Assembly (NCBI GenBank): GCA_009886755.1
Contig: QXYU01000039.1
Location: 1 to 47,410, forward strand
Direction: 5' to 3'
Length of the DNA stretch: 47,410 nt
Source of the DNA: Flavobacteriaceae bacterium
Lineage (GTDB): Bacteria; Bacteroidota; Bacteroidia; Flavobacteriales; Flavobacteriaceae
Shown: positions 30,066 through 38,094 of the stretch, one piece after another
How positions within the stretch are numbered: the first letter of the stretch is position 1
Layout: each line of letters starts with the position of its first letter
Notes under the pieces: model-generated
Seen by the model: the letters and a program-made list of their open reading frames with translations, nothing else
The model's database searches: none
Told to the model about the DNA's origin: nothing
Position numbers and translations under genes: made by a program

Positions 30066-30073
30066 TATTTTTG
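30066..30073 (+). promoter_or_regulatory. Promoter -7 element for the DUF4293 gene
   Basis: TATTTTTG matches TANNTTTG but ends only 7 nt before the ATG at 30081, so the mRNA would have a leader of only a few bases. Confidence 0.5.
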
Positions 30074-30080
30074 CCTCATC

Positions 30081-30470
30081 ATGATTCAAAGAATACAAAG
30101 TCTCTACCTAGTATGTGTGTTGTTTGCACAACTTGTCGTGATGCTTACTGCTGAGGGAGCTTATCTCAAACTTGAATATCTTCAGTCTTCGCAGCTTCGA
30201 GCTGGACATTTTTTTATGATAGCTCTATTAGCAGTTATACTTTTTATGTTTATGAAAAGACCCTTACAGTTACGGTTAATAGTTGTAAGCGTGGGATTTA
30301 TCCTACTCAAACTCGGTTGGGGGCTTTATGCTATTTCGTTAATAGATTTTAATTTCAGCACTGATTTTGGTATCGGTTTGGACTTATTGAGTATGATGCT
30401 ACTGCTATTAGCTCACCGAGCGATTCGTAAAGATGAGGCATTAGTGCGTTCCATTGACCGTATCCGCTAA
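30081..30470 (+). CDS. DUF4293-like small integral membrane protein
   Basis: 129 residues with four predicted membrane helices (about 8-22, 43-58, 64-90 and 97-115), starting 'MIQRIQSLYLVCVLF', which is the usual opening of the Bacteroidota DUF4293 family. Members commonly sit next to rho, as here (128 bp from the divergent rho start). No catalytic residues are seen and function is unknown. Its stop overlaps the convergent phosphodiesterase gene by 4 bp. Confidence 0.75.
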   Translation: MIQRIQSLYLVCVLFAQLVVMLTAEGAYLKLEYLQSSQLRAGHFFMIALLAVILFMFMKRPLQLRLIVVSVGFILLKLGWGLYAISLIDFNFSTDFGIGLDLLSMMLLLLAHRAIRKDEALVRSIDRIR

Positions 30471-30970
30471 GAAGCCGATCGTCTTCCCAACTCAGCTACC
30501 TCCAAGTTTTCAATCCGATCTTCATCAATAGTAAAACGTAAGAGGGTACGCATTTGATGAAACCCACTGCGGCCGGCCGCACCAGGATTCATATGCAATA
30601 ATTTTTTTTGTAGATCGTTTTGCACCTTAAGAATATGAGAATGCCCACATATATAGAGTTTGGGTTGGTGTTCATCGAGTAGTTGTCGGGTAGTGGCATT
30701 GTAACGCCTTGGGTATCCTCCGATATGGCGGATTAAAACCTTGACCTTTTCGCAATAAAAAATTTGATTTTCAGGACAGACTGCTCGAATCTGGTGTCCA
30801 TCAATATTGCCAAACACCGCTCGTGTGGGTTTGGCCTTTTCAAGTTGTTCTAAAAGACTAATAGTGCCAATATCACCAGCATGCCATACTTCGTCAGCCC
30901 ATTCCAAATGCTTGATGATTTTAGCATCCAAACAGCCATGGGTATCGGAAAGAAGACATATTCGAGTCAT
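30467..30970 (-). CDS. YfcE/MJ0936-type metallophosphoesterase
   Basis: 167 residues from ATG 30970. All metallophosphoesterase motifs are present: 'LLSDTHG' (DxH), 'HAGDIG' (GD), 'VFGNIDGH' (GN-D), a His in 'LIRHIGGYP' and 'YICGHSHI' (GHxH), followed by 'NPGAAGRSG'. Small phosphodiesterases of this group act on phosphodiester model substrates; the natural substrate is unclear. The frame can be read upstream to 31189, but the extra 73 residues match nothing in the family and overlap the opposite-strand locus, so the internal ATG is used. Convergent, 4-bp overlap with the DUF4293 gene. Confidence 0.9.
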   Translation of the reverse strand: MTRICLLSDTHGCLDAKIIKHLEWADEVWHAGDIGTISLLEQLEKAKPTRAVFGNIDGHQIRAVCPENQIFYCEKVKVLIRHIGGYPRRYNATTRQLLDEHQPKLYICGHSHILKVQNDLQKKLLHMNPGAAGRSGFHQMRTLLRFTIDEDRIENLEVAELGRRSAS

Positions 30971-31002
30971 TTTTCTATATTTAGGATCCAAATTACGAAA
31001 CC

Positions 31003-31010
31003 TATTTTTG
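31003..31010 (+). promoter_or_regulatory. Candidate -7 element before the small membrane-protein locus
   Basis: TATTTTTG matches TANNTTTG. It lies 2 nt before ATG 31013 and about 146 nt before ATG 31157, so if used it fits the second frame better than the first. Confidence 0.4.
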
Positions 31011-31012
31011 CT

Positions 31013-31156
31013 ATGGCTATAATTGCTCCACTCCGTTTTTGTAAAAAAACGTTCATATCTACAGCGCACCAAAAATCCCAAGTGATTCTCGATGAAGATC
31101 ATTTGATTTATCGTTTGGATGAAAAATATATTTTTCGAAAGATTTATTACAAGTAA
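31013..31156 (+). pseudogene. Possible N-terminal fragment or small ORF in frame with the next gene
   Basis: A 47-codon frame from ATG 31013 to TAA 31154-31156, ending '...DHLIYRLDEKYIFRKIYYK'. It is in the same reading frame as the following membrane protein, whose ATG comes directly after the stop. It could be (a) the 5' part of one gene split by a nonsense change, (b) a short coupled ORF, or (c) leader sequence without coding role. The charged, strand-like composition looks protein-like, but I recognise no family. Confidence 0.3.
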
Positions 31157-31474
31157 ATGAATGAGGCGATTTTGGTTCGAATCAACCATCTTTTTCGCCT
31201 GCTTTCCGCTATTTTTATTTGCTTGCAGGGATTGGCATATTTTGTTTTAAAAAGCGAAGGTCCCCCCTTATACCCAACGTTGAGTTTTATTTTATTTCTC
31301 TTGTTTTTTATCGGCCTTCTTTTGAATGGGAGATGCCTATACTGTGTTCGTATTCGCCGCATGGGTTTTGAGTCTGATGTGTTTATGACCAGTAAACGAA
31401 AAGAAGCCAAAGCCCTTGTACATGCTATCAATGAAACCTTAGTACAGCAATCGAATAAAGCGATATATTTGTAA
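31157..31474 (+). CDS. Small two-helix membrane protein, function unknown
   Basis: 105 residues: a short basic N-terminus, membrane helix 1 (about 14-32), a 'KSEGPPLYP' turn, membrane helix 2 (about 41-58), then a cytosolic-looking tail with 'VFMTSKRKEAKALVHAINETL' forming a likely amphipathic helix. This helix-hairpin-plus-tail layout resembles small membrane proteins in which a PH-like or DUF6232-like fold is interrupted by a membrane hairpin; if so, the N-terminal strands would be encoded by the preceding in-frame fragment. That idea is inference. It starts exactly after the upstream TAA and ends 7 nt before the truA start. Confidence 0.6.
   Translation: MNEAILVRINHLFRLLSAIFICLQGLAYFVLKSEGPPLYPTLSFILFLLFFIGLLLNGRCLYCVRIRRMGFESDVFMTSKRKEAKALVHAINETLVQQSNKAIYL
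31464..31471 (+). promoter_or_regulatory. Promoter -7 element for truA
   Basis: TATATTTG matches TANNTTTG, within the last codons of the preceding gene and 10 nt before the TTG start of truA. Confidence 0.5.
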
Positions 31475-31481
31475 AAAAAGC

Positions 31482-32231
31482 TTGCGCTACTTTATTCATT
31501 TCGCCTATAACGGTCAGCCTTACCATGGATGGCAAATACAACCCAATGCCCATAGCGTTCAGCAAGAATTAGAGACAGCCTTGGGGACACTACTCCAAGA
31601 ATCCCTTCCGCTGACAGCTGCGGGAAGAACGGATACTGGAGTTCATGCTTCCCATATGGTGGCTCATTTTGATTATAACAAGCCGCTTCCAGAAAACCTT
31701 CCCTTTTTACTGAATCAATATCTCCCTCCCTCCTTGGCTATCGATAAAATTCATTTGGTTCCTGAGAATGCGCATGCTCGTTTTGACGCACGATCACGTA
31801 CGTATCAATATCACATTTCACGGGTTAAAAATCCTTTTCAATACCCGTACCATTATTTCTTGAAAGGATCGTTGGACGTGGATCGAATGAACAAAGCCGC
31901 AGCGATATTATTGGATTACAATGACTTTGAGTGTTTCTCTAAGGTGGATACGGACGTTAAAACCTTTTTGTGTAAAATTGAATCGGCTCATTGGGAAAGC
32001 CAAGGAAATGAGCTTATCTTTACCATCCAAGCCGATCGGTTTTTGCGCAACATGGTACGTGCCATTGTCGGAACCCTCATAGAAATCGGTCAAGGCAAAC
32101 GAACATTGGAATCCCTTCACCACACGATCGCCTCTAAAAACCGCTCTGAAGCCGGATATTCAGTTCCTGCTCATGCTTTGTTTTTAGTTCATATTGATTA
32201 TCACTCAACACATCTTGAAAACAATGGCTAA
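31482..32231 (+). CDS. truA: tRNA pseudouridine synthase A (TTG start)
   Basis: TruA makes pseudouridine at positions 38-40 in the anticodon arm of many tRNAs. The 249-residue protein shows the family start 'MRYFIHFAYNGQPYHGWQIQ', the catalytic Asp in 'AAGRTDTGVHASH' (near residue 51), 'ARFDARSRTYQYHI' and 'FLRNMVRAIVGTLIEIGQGK'. The start is TTG at 31482: it gives exactly the conserved N-terminus and no ATG or GTG exists in frame before the catalytic Asp. Its end overlaps the ABC exporter start by 8 bp. Confidence 0.95.
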   Translation: MRYFIHFAYNGQPYHGWQIQPNAHSVQQELETALGTLLQESLPLTAAGRTDTGVHASHMVAHFDYNKPLPENLPFLLNQYLPPSLAIDKIHLVPENAHARFDARSRTYQYHISRVKNPFQYPYHYFLKGSLDVDRMNKAAAILLDYNDFECFSKVDTDVKTFLCKIESAHWESQGNELIFTIQADRFLRNMVRAIVGTLIEIGQGKRTLESLHHTIASKNRSEAGYSVPAHALFLVHIDYHSTHLENNG

Positions 32232-33993
32232 AAAAAGTACTAAGATTTTTGATCGAGCCTTGTTTGCCAAGTTAATGCAGTTTGTGTCGGTGTATAGAGG
32301 TGTCTTTTATTTTGTGATGTTTGCTGCGATTTTACTTTCTGTATTTTCAACGCTGACGCCCTATCTTTTGATGATCACAGTTGATGATTACATTACTCCA
32401 AAGGACTATGCGGGTATGCAATTGTTTGTCGGATTGATGCTAGTAACATTACTGCTAGAAGTAAGCTTTCAATTTCTTTTTGTGTTTTATGCGAACTGGC
32501 TTGGGCAAAACGTAATTATGAAATTGCGTACGACGCTTTTTGAAAAAATTATCGGTTTTAAAATGAGTTATTTTGACACTTCCGCAGTGGGGCGATTGGT
32601 AACTCGTGCAGTCAATGATATTGAAACCATTGCAAGTATTTTTTCTCAAGGCTTGTTTATGATTATTGCCGATCTCCTAAAAATGCTGTTGGTCATTGGG
32701 GTCATGCTCTTCGTTGATTGGCGTTTGTCATTGATTGTGTTTTCGATACTTCCTGTTATTCTATATGCCACCCGAGTATTCCAAAAATCCATGAAAAAGG
32801 CTTTTGAAGAAGTACGTCTGCAAGTTGCCAACTTAAACACCTTTGTTCAAGAGCGTATTAGTGGCATGAAAATCGTGCAATTGTTTCACCGGGAGCAGTC
32901 AGAGTACAAGTCGTTTGTAGCAATTAATGAAAAACATAAAAAAGCTTGGCTTAAAACCGTTTGGTTCAACTCTATTTTCTTTCCTGTGGCTGAAATATCC
33001 TCTTCCATCACCATTGGTCTGTTGGTTTGGTACGGAGGTTTGAATGTGGCCACTGGTGGCGATGTGTCTCTCGGAACGATCTTTTTGTTTATTCAAATGT
33101 CGCAGATGCTCTTTCGTCCCTTGCGACAGATTGCAGATAAATTCAACACCCTACAGATGGGGATGGTAGCAGCTGAACGGGTCTTTTCAATTCTAGAGAC
33201 AGAAAAGGAAATCGAAGACGAAGGAACCCTAGAAAGAACATCTATCGAAGGAGCTATTTCCTTTGAAAAAGTTCATTTCTCCTATATAACGGAAGAAGAA
33301 GTGCTTCATGGAATTTCCTTTTCGATAAAAGCAGGGGAAACGGTTGCTATCGTTGGAGCAACCGGTGCTGGAAAGTCCACTTTGATCAATCTGCTTTCAC
33401 GTTTTTATGAAATTAATTCAGGGCATATCACCATTGATGGTACTTCCATTAGAGACTATAGCTTAAAGAACTTACGCCGTCATGTAGGAGTGGTTTTGCA
33501 GGATGTTTTTCTTTTTGCGGATTCCATATTTAAAAACATCACCCTTCAAAACACTTCTATTACGGAAGAAGAAGTAGCTGCTGCTGCCAAAGAGATAGGT
33601 GTGCATGAGTTTATCAAAAGCCTTCCGGGTGGGTACCACTATAACGTAAAGGAGCGGGGCGTAATGCTTTCTTCGGGACAACGCCAACTGATCGCTTTTC
33701 TTCGCGCTTATATGGCCAAGCCAAGTATTTTGGTTTTGGATGAGGCCACCGCCTCCATTGATTCACATTCTGAAGAATTGATTCAAAAAGCTACCCAAAA
33801 AATAACACATGATAAAACATCACTAATCATTGCCCATCGATTGGCAACAATAAAGAATGCGGATCGTATTATCGTGATGGACAAAGGAAATGTAGTGGAA
33901 GTAGGCACCCATAAAGAATTGCTGAAAATAGATAATGGCTTCTACGCTCAACTCCATAAGGTGCAATTCTTAGAAAAAAAGGAAGCTGTCTAA
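32224..33993 (+). CDS. MsbA-like ABC exporter (fused membrane and ATPase domains)
   Basis: A 589-residue half-transporter that should dimerise in the inner membrane. The N-terminal type I exporter domain has six membrane helices (first at about residue 20). The ATPase domain holds Walker A 'VGATGAGKSTLIN', Q-loop 'VVLQDVFLFADS', signature 'LSSGQRQLIAF' (in place of LSGGQ), Walker B 'ILVLDEATASID' and the switch His in 'IIAHRLATI'. Lipid or drug export is likely; lipid A flipping by MsbA cannot be proven here. ATG 32224 is chosen over an upstream TTG (32194). It overlaps truA by 8 bp, so the two are co-transcribed. Confidence 0.92.
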   Translation: MAKKSTKIFDRALFAKLMQFVSVYRGVFYFVMFAAILLSVFSTLTPYLLMITVDDYITPKDYAGMQLFVGLMLVTLLLEVSFQFLFVFYANWLGQNVIMKLRTTLFEKIIGFKMSYFDTSAVGRLVTRAVNDIETIASIFSQGLFMIIADLLKMLLVIGVMLFVDWRLSLIVFSILPVILYATRVFQKSMKKAFEEVRLQVANLNTFVQERISGMKIVQLFHREQSEYKSFVAINEKHKKAWLKTVWFNSIFFPVAEISSSITIGLLVWYGGLNVATGGDVSLGTIFLFIQMSQMLFRPLRQIADKFNTLQMGMVAAERVFSILETEKEIEDEGTLERTSIEGAISFEKVHFSYITEEEVLHGISFSIKAGETVAIVGATGAGKSTLINLLSRFYEINSGHITIDGTSIRDYSLKNLRRHVGVVLQDVFLFADSIFKNITLQNTSITEEEVAAAAKEIGVHEFIKSLPGGYHYNVKERGVMLSSGQRQLIAFLRAYMAKPSILVLDEATASIDSHSEELIQKATQKITHDKTSLIIAHRLATIKNADRIIVMDKGNVVEVGTHKELLKIDNGFYAQLHKVQFLEKKEAV

Positions 33994-34781
33994 TTGACTA
34001 AGTCTGATTGAATGACACGCTTGAGTTCCTCTAAATCGGCAAAAGGCACAAACGCACCATCTTTGATATAAGAGACTGAACCTGTCTGCTCGGAAATGAC
34101 TAACACCACGGCATCTGTTTTTTCAGACACCCCCAAGGCAGCGCGGTGCCTTAGCCCATAACGTGATGGGATATCAGTGGTTTCTGATACAGGAAGGATG
34201 ACACGAGTCGCAGTAATAGTATTGTTTTTCACAATAATAGCGCCGTCATGCAAAGGCCCATTTTTAAAAAAAATAGATGCTAAAATATTTTGAGACAATT
34301 CAATTTTGGAAGCTTCTCCTGTGCTTTTTAAAAAATCAAGACTATTACTTCGCTCCAAAACAATGATGGCACCGGTTCGATCTTCAGCCATACTCTGACA
34401 AGCTCTAATAAGGGCAGCGACTTTGAGAGTTGATAAAGGTGCTTGGCGTTGATTGAGAAAGTTGAAATAGCGCATCACATTTCGTCGTGTGGCAAAATTG
34501 GTGGAACCGATCAGCAGGAGGAACTTTCGTATTTCTTGTTGAAACACCACAATGAGTGCAAAAAATCCGACACTGATAAAATTTCCAAGGATATTGCTTA
34601 AAACGTCCATATGGAGGGCATCGGTAAGCTTGTAGATCAAATAGATGATAACAATACCCACAAAAATATTGATCGCAACGGTTCCTTTGACCAAGCGGTA
34701 TAAATAGAAAAGAAGCACGGCTACCAAAAGGATGTCGAGAACGTCTATGAAGGTAATCTCTAAGAAATCAAATCGATTCAA
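33990..34781 (-). CDS. cdaA: Diadenylate cyclase CdaA (c-di-AMP synthase)
   Basis: Makes cyclic di-AMP from two ATP. About three N-terminal membrane helices ('VLDILLVAVLLFYLYRLV', 'AINIFVGIVIIYLIYKL', 'NFISVGFFALIVVF') precede the DAC domain with the catalytic 'NGPLHDGAIIV' (DGA) and 'SRYGLRHRAALG' (RHR) motifs. The frame reaches back to 34838, overlapping folP, but the TTG at 34781 gives a start like that of known CdaA proteins (NRFDFLEITFIDVLDIL) and removes the overlap; 263 residues then. It follows folP on the same strand, a conserved order in this phylum. The 3' end overlaps the convergent exporter gene by 4 bp. Confidence 0.93.
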   Translation of the reverse strand: MNRFDFLEITFIDVLDILLVAVLLFYLYRLVKGTVAINIFVGIVIIYLIYKLTDALHMDVLSNILGNFISVGFFALIVVFQQEIRKFLLLIGSTNFATRRNVMRYFNFLNQRQAPLSTLKVAALIRACQSMAEDRTGAIIVLERSNSLDFLKSTGEASKIELSQNILASIFFKNGPLHDGAIIVKNNTITATRVILPVSETTDIPSRYGLRHRAALGVSEKTDAVVLVISEQTGSVSYIKDGAFVPFADLEELKRVIQSDLVN

Positions 34782-34809
34782 AGGGGAGGATTTTGGTAAA
34801 AGTAAGAAA

Positions 34810-35631
34810 CTAATTGAGTGCTTGCAACAATTCCACAACCTGTACTGCTTCTTTTACATCGTGTACTCGCAGGATATGTGCGCCGTGTTGCAAGGCAACG
34901 GTATGCAAGCTTGTGGTGCCATTGAGGGCTTCTTCAGGAGGAATATTCAACGTTTTGTAAATCATTGATTTCCGAGAAATACCAACCATCAGAGGGCTTT
35001 TCAAACGGTGATAGTGTTTGAGGTTTTTCAAAATCTGGTAGTTGTGGTCCTTGTTTTTACCAAATCCAAAACCGGGGTCAATGATGACATCCTGAATCCC
35101 CGCTTTATAGAGTTGTTCTTTTTTTTGTGAAAAATACAAAAGCTGTTCTTCCACTACGGATTGATATTCGGGTTGATCTTGCATGTTCTGAGGGCTGCCT
35201 TGCATGTGCATGCATACATAGGGGGCGTCGTATTGTGCAACGATTTCTAAAATTGCTGCATCCGAAGCACCTCCCGAAATATCATTGATAAGGGCCACAC
35301 CTTGATCCAAGGCTTTGTGAGCAATTTGACTGTCAAAGGTGTCCACCGAAAATAATGTTTCAGGAAAGACGCGTAGCAGTTCGCTAAGTAAGGGAAACAA
35401 GCGCTTGGATTCTTCCTCTGTATTAAGAGCGGTGGCTCCGGGTCGGCTACTAACAGCCCCGACGTCAATAATAGTAGCCCCTTCTTCCAGCATTTTTTGA
35501 GTTTGCTTTAGGGCAGCATCCCAACTGTCAAACCGTCCACCATCATAGAATGAATCAGGGGTAAGATTCAAAATCCCCATTATTTTAGGAATCGTAAGAT
35601 CGACAAGAGTACCGCGGCAATTTAGCGTCAT
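34810..35631 (-). CDS. folP: Dihydropteroate synthase
   Basis: Joins p-aminobenzoate to hydroxymethyl-dihydropterin diphosphate in folate synthesis; the sulfonamide target. 273 residues from ATG 35631. Signatures: 'MGILNLTPDSFYDGGRF' (start of the pterin site), 'GATIIDVGAVSSRPGA', 'SVDTFDSQIAHKAL', 'LINDISGG', 'YVCMHMQGSPQNMQ', 'VIIDPGFGFGKNKDHN' and 'MVGISRKS'. The frame is open upstream to 35745, but that part has no family similarity and crosses the divergent promoter region. cdaA follows on the same strand. folE earlier in the window belongs to the same pathway. Confidence 0.95.
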   Translation of the reverse strand: MTLNCRGTLVDLTIPKIMGILNLTPDSFYDGGRFDSWDAALKQTQKMLEEGATIIDVGAVSSRPGATALNTEEESKRLFPLLSELLRVFPETLFSVDTFDSQIAHKALDQGVALINDISGGASDAAILEIVAQYDAPYVCMHMQGSPQNMQDQPEYQSVVEEQLLYFSQKKEQLYKAGIQDVIIDPGFGFGKNKDHNYQILKNLKHYHRLKSPLMVGISRKSMIYKTLNIPPEEALNGTTSLHTVALQHGAHILRVHDVKEAVQVVELLQALN

Positions 35632-35710
35632 AATTTCCGTGTAAAATTTTCTGAGAATAACGTAGTCTCGAATAAAAATTTGTCGAAATTTACACCAAAT
35701 TCGGCCACGA

Positions 35711-36253
35711 ATGACGCAGACAGAACAAGAATATAAAAACATCATCGGGCAGTGTAGAAATCTCTTTTCAAAAAAGATGAAAGACTACGGAAGTGCCTGG
35801 CGAATCTTACGACTGGCCTCATTGACCGATCAAATTTTTATCAAGGCCCAACGCATTCGATCGCTGCAACAAAATGGATCTCAAAAAATTGCAGAAGGGC
35901 AAACTTCTGAATTCATTGGAATCATTAATTATTCTCTGATGGCGTTGATTCAAATTGATTTGGGTGTTGCCGAGCAGCCCGACCTTGATTTGGATGCGGC
36001 TTTGGCTCAGTATGATGAAAAAATAGCAACAACTTATCAGTTGATGCAAAATAAAAATCATGACTATGGAGAAGCTTGGCGTGATATGCGAGTGAGTTCT
36101 CTGACAGACCTGATCCTTCAAAAGCTTTTGCGAGTCAAACAGATCGAAGACAACGAAGGGAAAACACTGGTTAGTGAAGGAATTGACGCGAACTATCAAG
36201 ACATGATCAACTACGCTGTTTTTGCTTTGATTCATATGGAATCCAATACATAA
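35711..36253 (+). CDS. DUF1599 protein with two tandem copies of the domain
   Basis: 180 residues made of two similar halves. Half one (about 8-80) has 'KKMKDYGSAWRILRLASLTDQI' and 'EFIGIINYSLMALIQID'; half two (about 100-178) has 'NKNHDYGEAWRDMRVSSLTDLI' and 'DMINYAVFALIHME'. The KDYG-AWR-SLTD and INY-AL-I-M pairs are the DUF1599 hallmarks; the family has been linked to nucleotide-modification gene sets in phages, but chromosomal copies like this one have no known role. First gene of the operon with an ABC permease, tpiA, prmA and clpS; the permease ATG follows the stop directly. Confidence 0.85.
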   Translation: MTQTEQEYKNIIGQCRNLFSKKMKDYGSAWRILRLASLTDQIFIKAQRIRSLQQNGSQKIAEGQTSEFIGIINYSLMALIQIDLGVAEQPDLDLDAALAQYDEKIATTYQLMQNKNHDYGEAWRDMRVSSLTDLILQKLLRVKQIEDNEGKTLVSEGIDANYQDMINYAVFALIHMESNT

Positions 36254-37330
36254 ATGGGACATTTTCTCTTTTCAAAACTCTTGAATGGAACCCTGACCCT
36301 CCTGGGGGTAGCGAGTTTGGTGTTTTTGATTTTCAGTGTCCTGCCTGGCGATCCTGCGCAAATGATGCTTGATCAAAACGAAGGGAGTGAGCAATTGGAA
36401 GCTCTAAAGAAAAAATATGGCTTTGACCTGCCTGTATATCAACAGTATTTGTATTACTTAAATGATCTTTCACCCCTTTCGATCCACTCTCGAGAGCCCA
36501 ATCATTTCACCCACTTTTCGTCTGAACAGCATTCAGGTATTCAACTTTTTAAAACGGATAAATGGCAAACTGTAGTCAAATGGCCGTATTTACGGACCTC
36601 TTATCAAAAGCAAGGAAAGCCCGTCTCTGAAGTTATTGGAGAAACCCTACCAAATACCTTTGTTCTGGCTTTATTCGCCATTGGAGTTGCCATAGTGTTA
36701 GGGGTTCTGTTAGGTATGTTGGCTTTGCGTTATCGTGACACTATTTGGGATCAAACCATATTGTTTACCAGTACATTGGGCATGAGTATCCCCTCTTTTT
36801 TAAGTGCCATTTTATTTTCATGGTTATTTGGCTATGTATTTCATTCATGGACAAATCTAAACATGACCGGCAGCTTGTATGAGATTGATGACTTTGGAAT
36901 GGGGCGTCAGATTCGCTGGAAAAATGTCATTCTTCCAGCTTTGGTTTTGGGAATCCGACCCATTGCAGTGATTACGCAACTGATGCGTAGCAGTCTGATT
37001 GAAGTACTGTCCCAAGAGTATATCAAAACCGCTTATGCTAAGGGCTTGGGCACGACACAGGTACTTTTTAAACACGCTTTAAAAAACGCTTTAAACCCTG
37101 TGATTACAGCGCTCTCTGGCTGGTTTGCTTCCATGCTGGCTGGAGCTGTTTTTGTAGAATATATCTTTGGTTGGAAAGGTCTGGGTAAAGAAATCGTAAC
37201 AGCCTTAAATTTTTTGGACATTCCCGTTTTGATGGGAGCTGTCCTCACTATTGCCTGCTTATTTATCCTAATTAATATTCTGGTGGATCTTGCCTATACC
37301 GTATTGGATCCCCAGGTCAAACTAAATTAA
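36254..37330 (+). CDS. DppB/OppB-type ABC transporter permease without partner genes
   Basis: 358 residues, binding-protein-dependent transport permease. N-terminal membrane helix ('LTLLGVASLVFLIFSVLPGD', about residues 12-31) with the typical PGDPA, a long periplasmic loop (about 60-125), then five further helices. The cytoplasmic EAA loop that contacts the ATPase is intact ('EYIKTAYAKGLGTTQVLFKH', near residue 257). Normal partners (DppC, DppD/F, DppA) are absent from the neighbourhood. It starts on the base after the DUF1599 stop and precedes tpiA by 9 bp. Peptide or nickel transport is the family's usual role; here the substrate and partners are unknown. Confidence 0.9.
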   Translation: MGHFLFSKLLNGTLTLLGVASLVFLIFSVLPGDPAQMMLDQNEGSEQLEALKKKYGFDLPVYQQYLYYLNDLSPLSIHSREPNHFTHFSSEQHSGIQLFKTDKWQTVVKWPYLRTSYQKQGKPVSEVIGETLPNTFVLALFAIGVAIVLGVLLGMLALRYRDTIWDQTILFTSTLGMSIPSFLSAILFSWLFGYVFHSWTNLNMTGSLYEIDDFGMGRQIRWKNVILPALVLGIRPIAVITQLMRSSLIEVLSQEYIKTAYAKGLGTTQVLFKHALKNALNPVITALSGWFASMLAGAVFVEYIFGWKGLGKEIVTALNFLDIPVLMGAVLTIACLFILINILVDLAYTVLDPQVKLN

Positions 37331-37339
37331 ACGAAAAAC

Positions 37340-38089
37340 ATGAGACAAAAAATCGTAGCCGGAAACTGGAAAATGAATAAAGACGCCGCAGGCTCTATTG
37401 ATTTAGTCAAAGAATTAACAGCCAATGCCTTTCCTTCGGGAGTACGTGTAATGATTGCTCCTGCCACGGTCTTTTTGGATCGCATCGCACAAGCAACGAA
37501 AGGAACAGGCTTAGAAGTAGCCTCACAAAACATGAATGCCGCCGATTCTGGTGCCTATACAGGTGAGGTGTCCGCAGCTATGTTGCAGAGTATTGGAATC
37601 AATGCTACTCTGTTGGGGCATTCAGAGCGCCGTGCCTATTACAACGAGACCAATGAAAGCCTGGTACATAAAGTTAAAACAGCCATGGAAACCAATATGG
37701 AAATTGTTTTCTGTTTTGGTGAAGAGTTGGCTGATCGAAAAACAGACAATCATTTTAAAATTGTAGAGCAACAACTCGAAGTAGCCTTGTTTTCACAAGA
37801 AGGATTGGACTGGTCCAAAATTATCTTGGCCTATGAACCCGTTTGGGCTATTGGAACCGGTGAGACGGCCTCTCCCGAGCAAGCACAAGAAATGCACGCC
37901 TTTATCCGTAGCTTGATTCAAAAGCGATGCGGTGATGCGGTTGCTGAGACTACTAGCATTCTTTATGGTGGAAGTGTTAAACCCACGAACGCTGAAGAGC
38001 TTTTTTCGCAAGCTGATGTCGATGGAGGACTTATTGGTGGTGCTTCCTTGAAAGCAGATGACTTTATGGGGATTGTGAACGCTATATAG
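37340..38089 (+). CDS. tpiA: Triosephosphate isomerase
   Basis: Interconverts dihydroxyacetone phosphate and glyceraldehyde 3-phosphate in glycolysis/gluconeogenesis. 249 residues with the active-site Lys in 'AGNWKMNKD' (near residue 11), His in 'LLGHSERRAYYNE', Glu in 'AYEPVWAIGTGETASP' with its flexible loop, and the phosphate-binding 'YGGSVKPTNAEEL' and 'GLIGGASLK'. Inside a tight operon, 9 bp after the permease and 5 bp before prmA. Confidence 0.97.
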   Translation: MRQKIVAGNWKMNKDAAGSIDLVKELTANAFPSGVRVMIAPATVFLDRIAQATKGTGLEVASQNMNAADSGAYTGEVSAAMLQSIGINATLLGHSERRAYYNETNESLVHKVKTAMETNMEIVFCFGEELADRKTDNHFKIVEQQLEVALFSQEGLDWSKIILAYEPVWAIGTGETASPEQAQEMHAFIRSLIQKRCGDAVAETTSILYGGSVKPTNAEELFSQADVDGGLIGGASLKADDFMGIVNAI

Positions 38090-38094
38090 TTCTT

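Noticed and set aside
30971-31189. N-terminal extension of the YfcE-type phosphodiesterase
   Set aside because: 73 extra residues have no family similarity and precede the conserved 'MTRICLLSDTHG' start.
35632-35745. N-terminal extension of folP
   Set aside because: 38 residues without similarity that cross the divergent promoter region; ATG 35631 gives the normal start.
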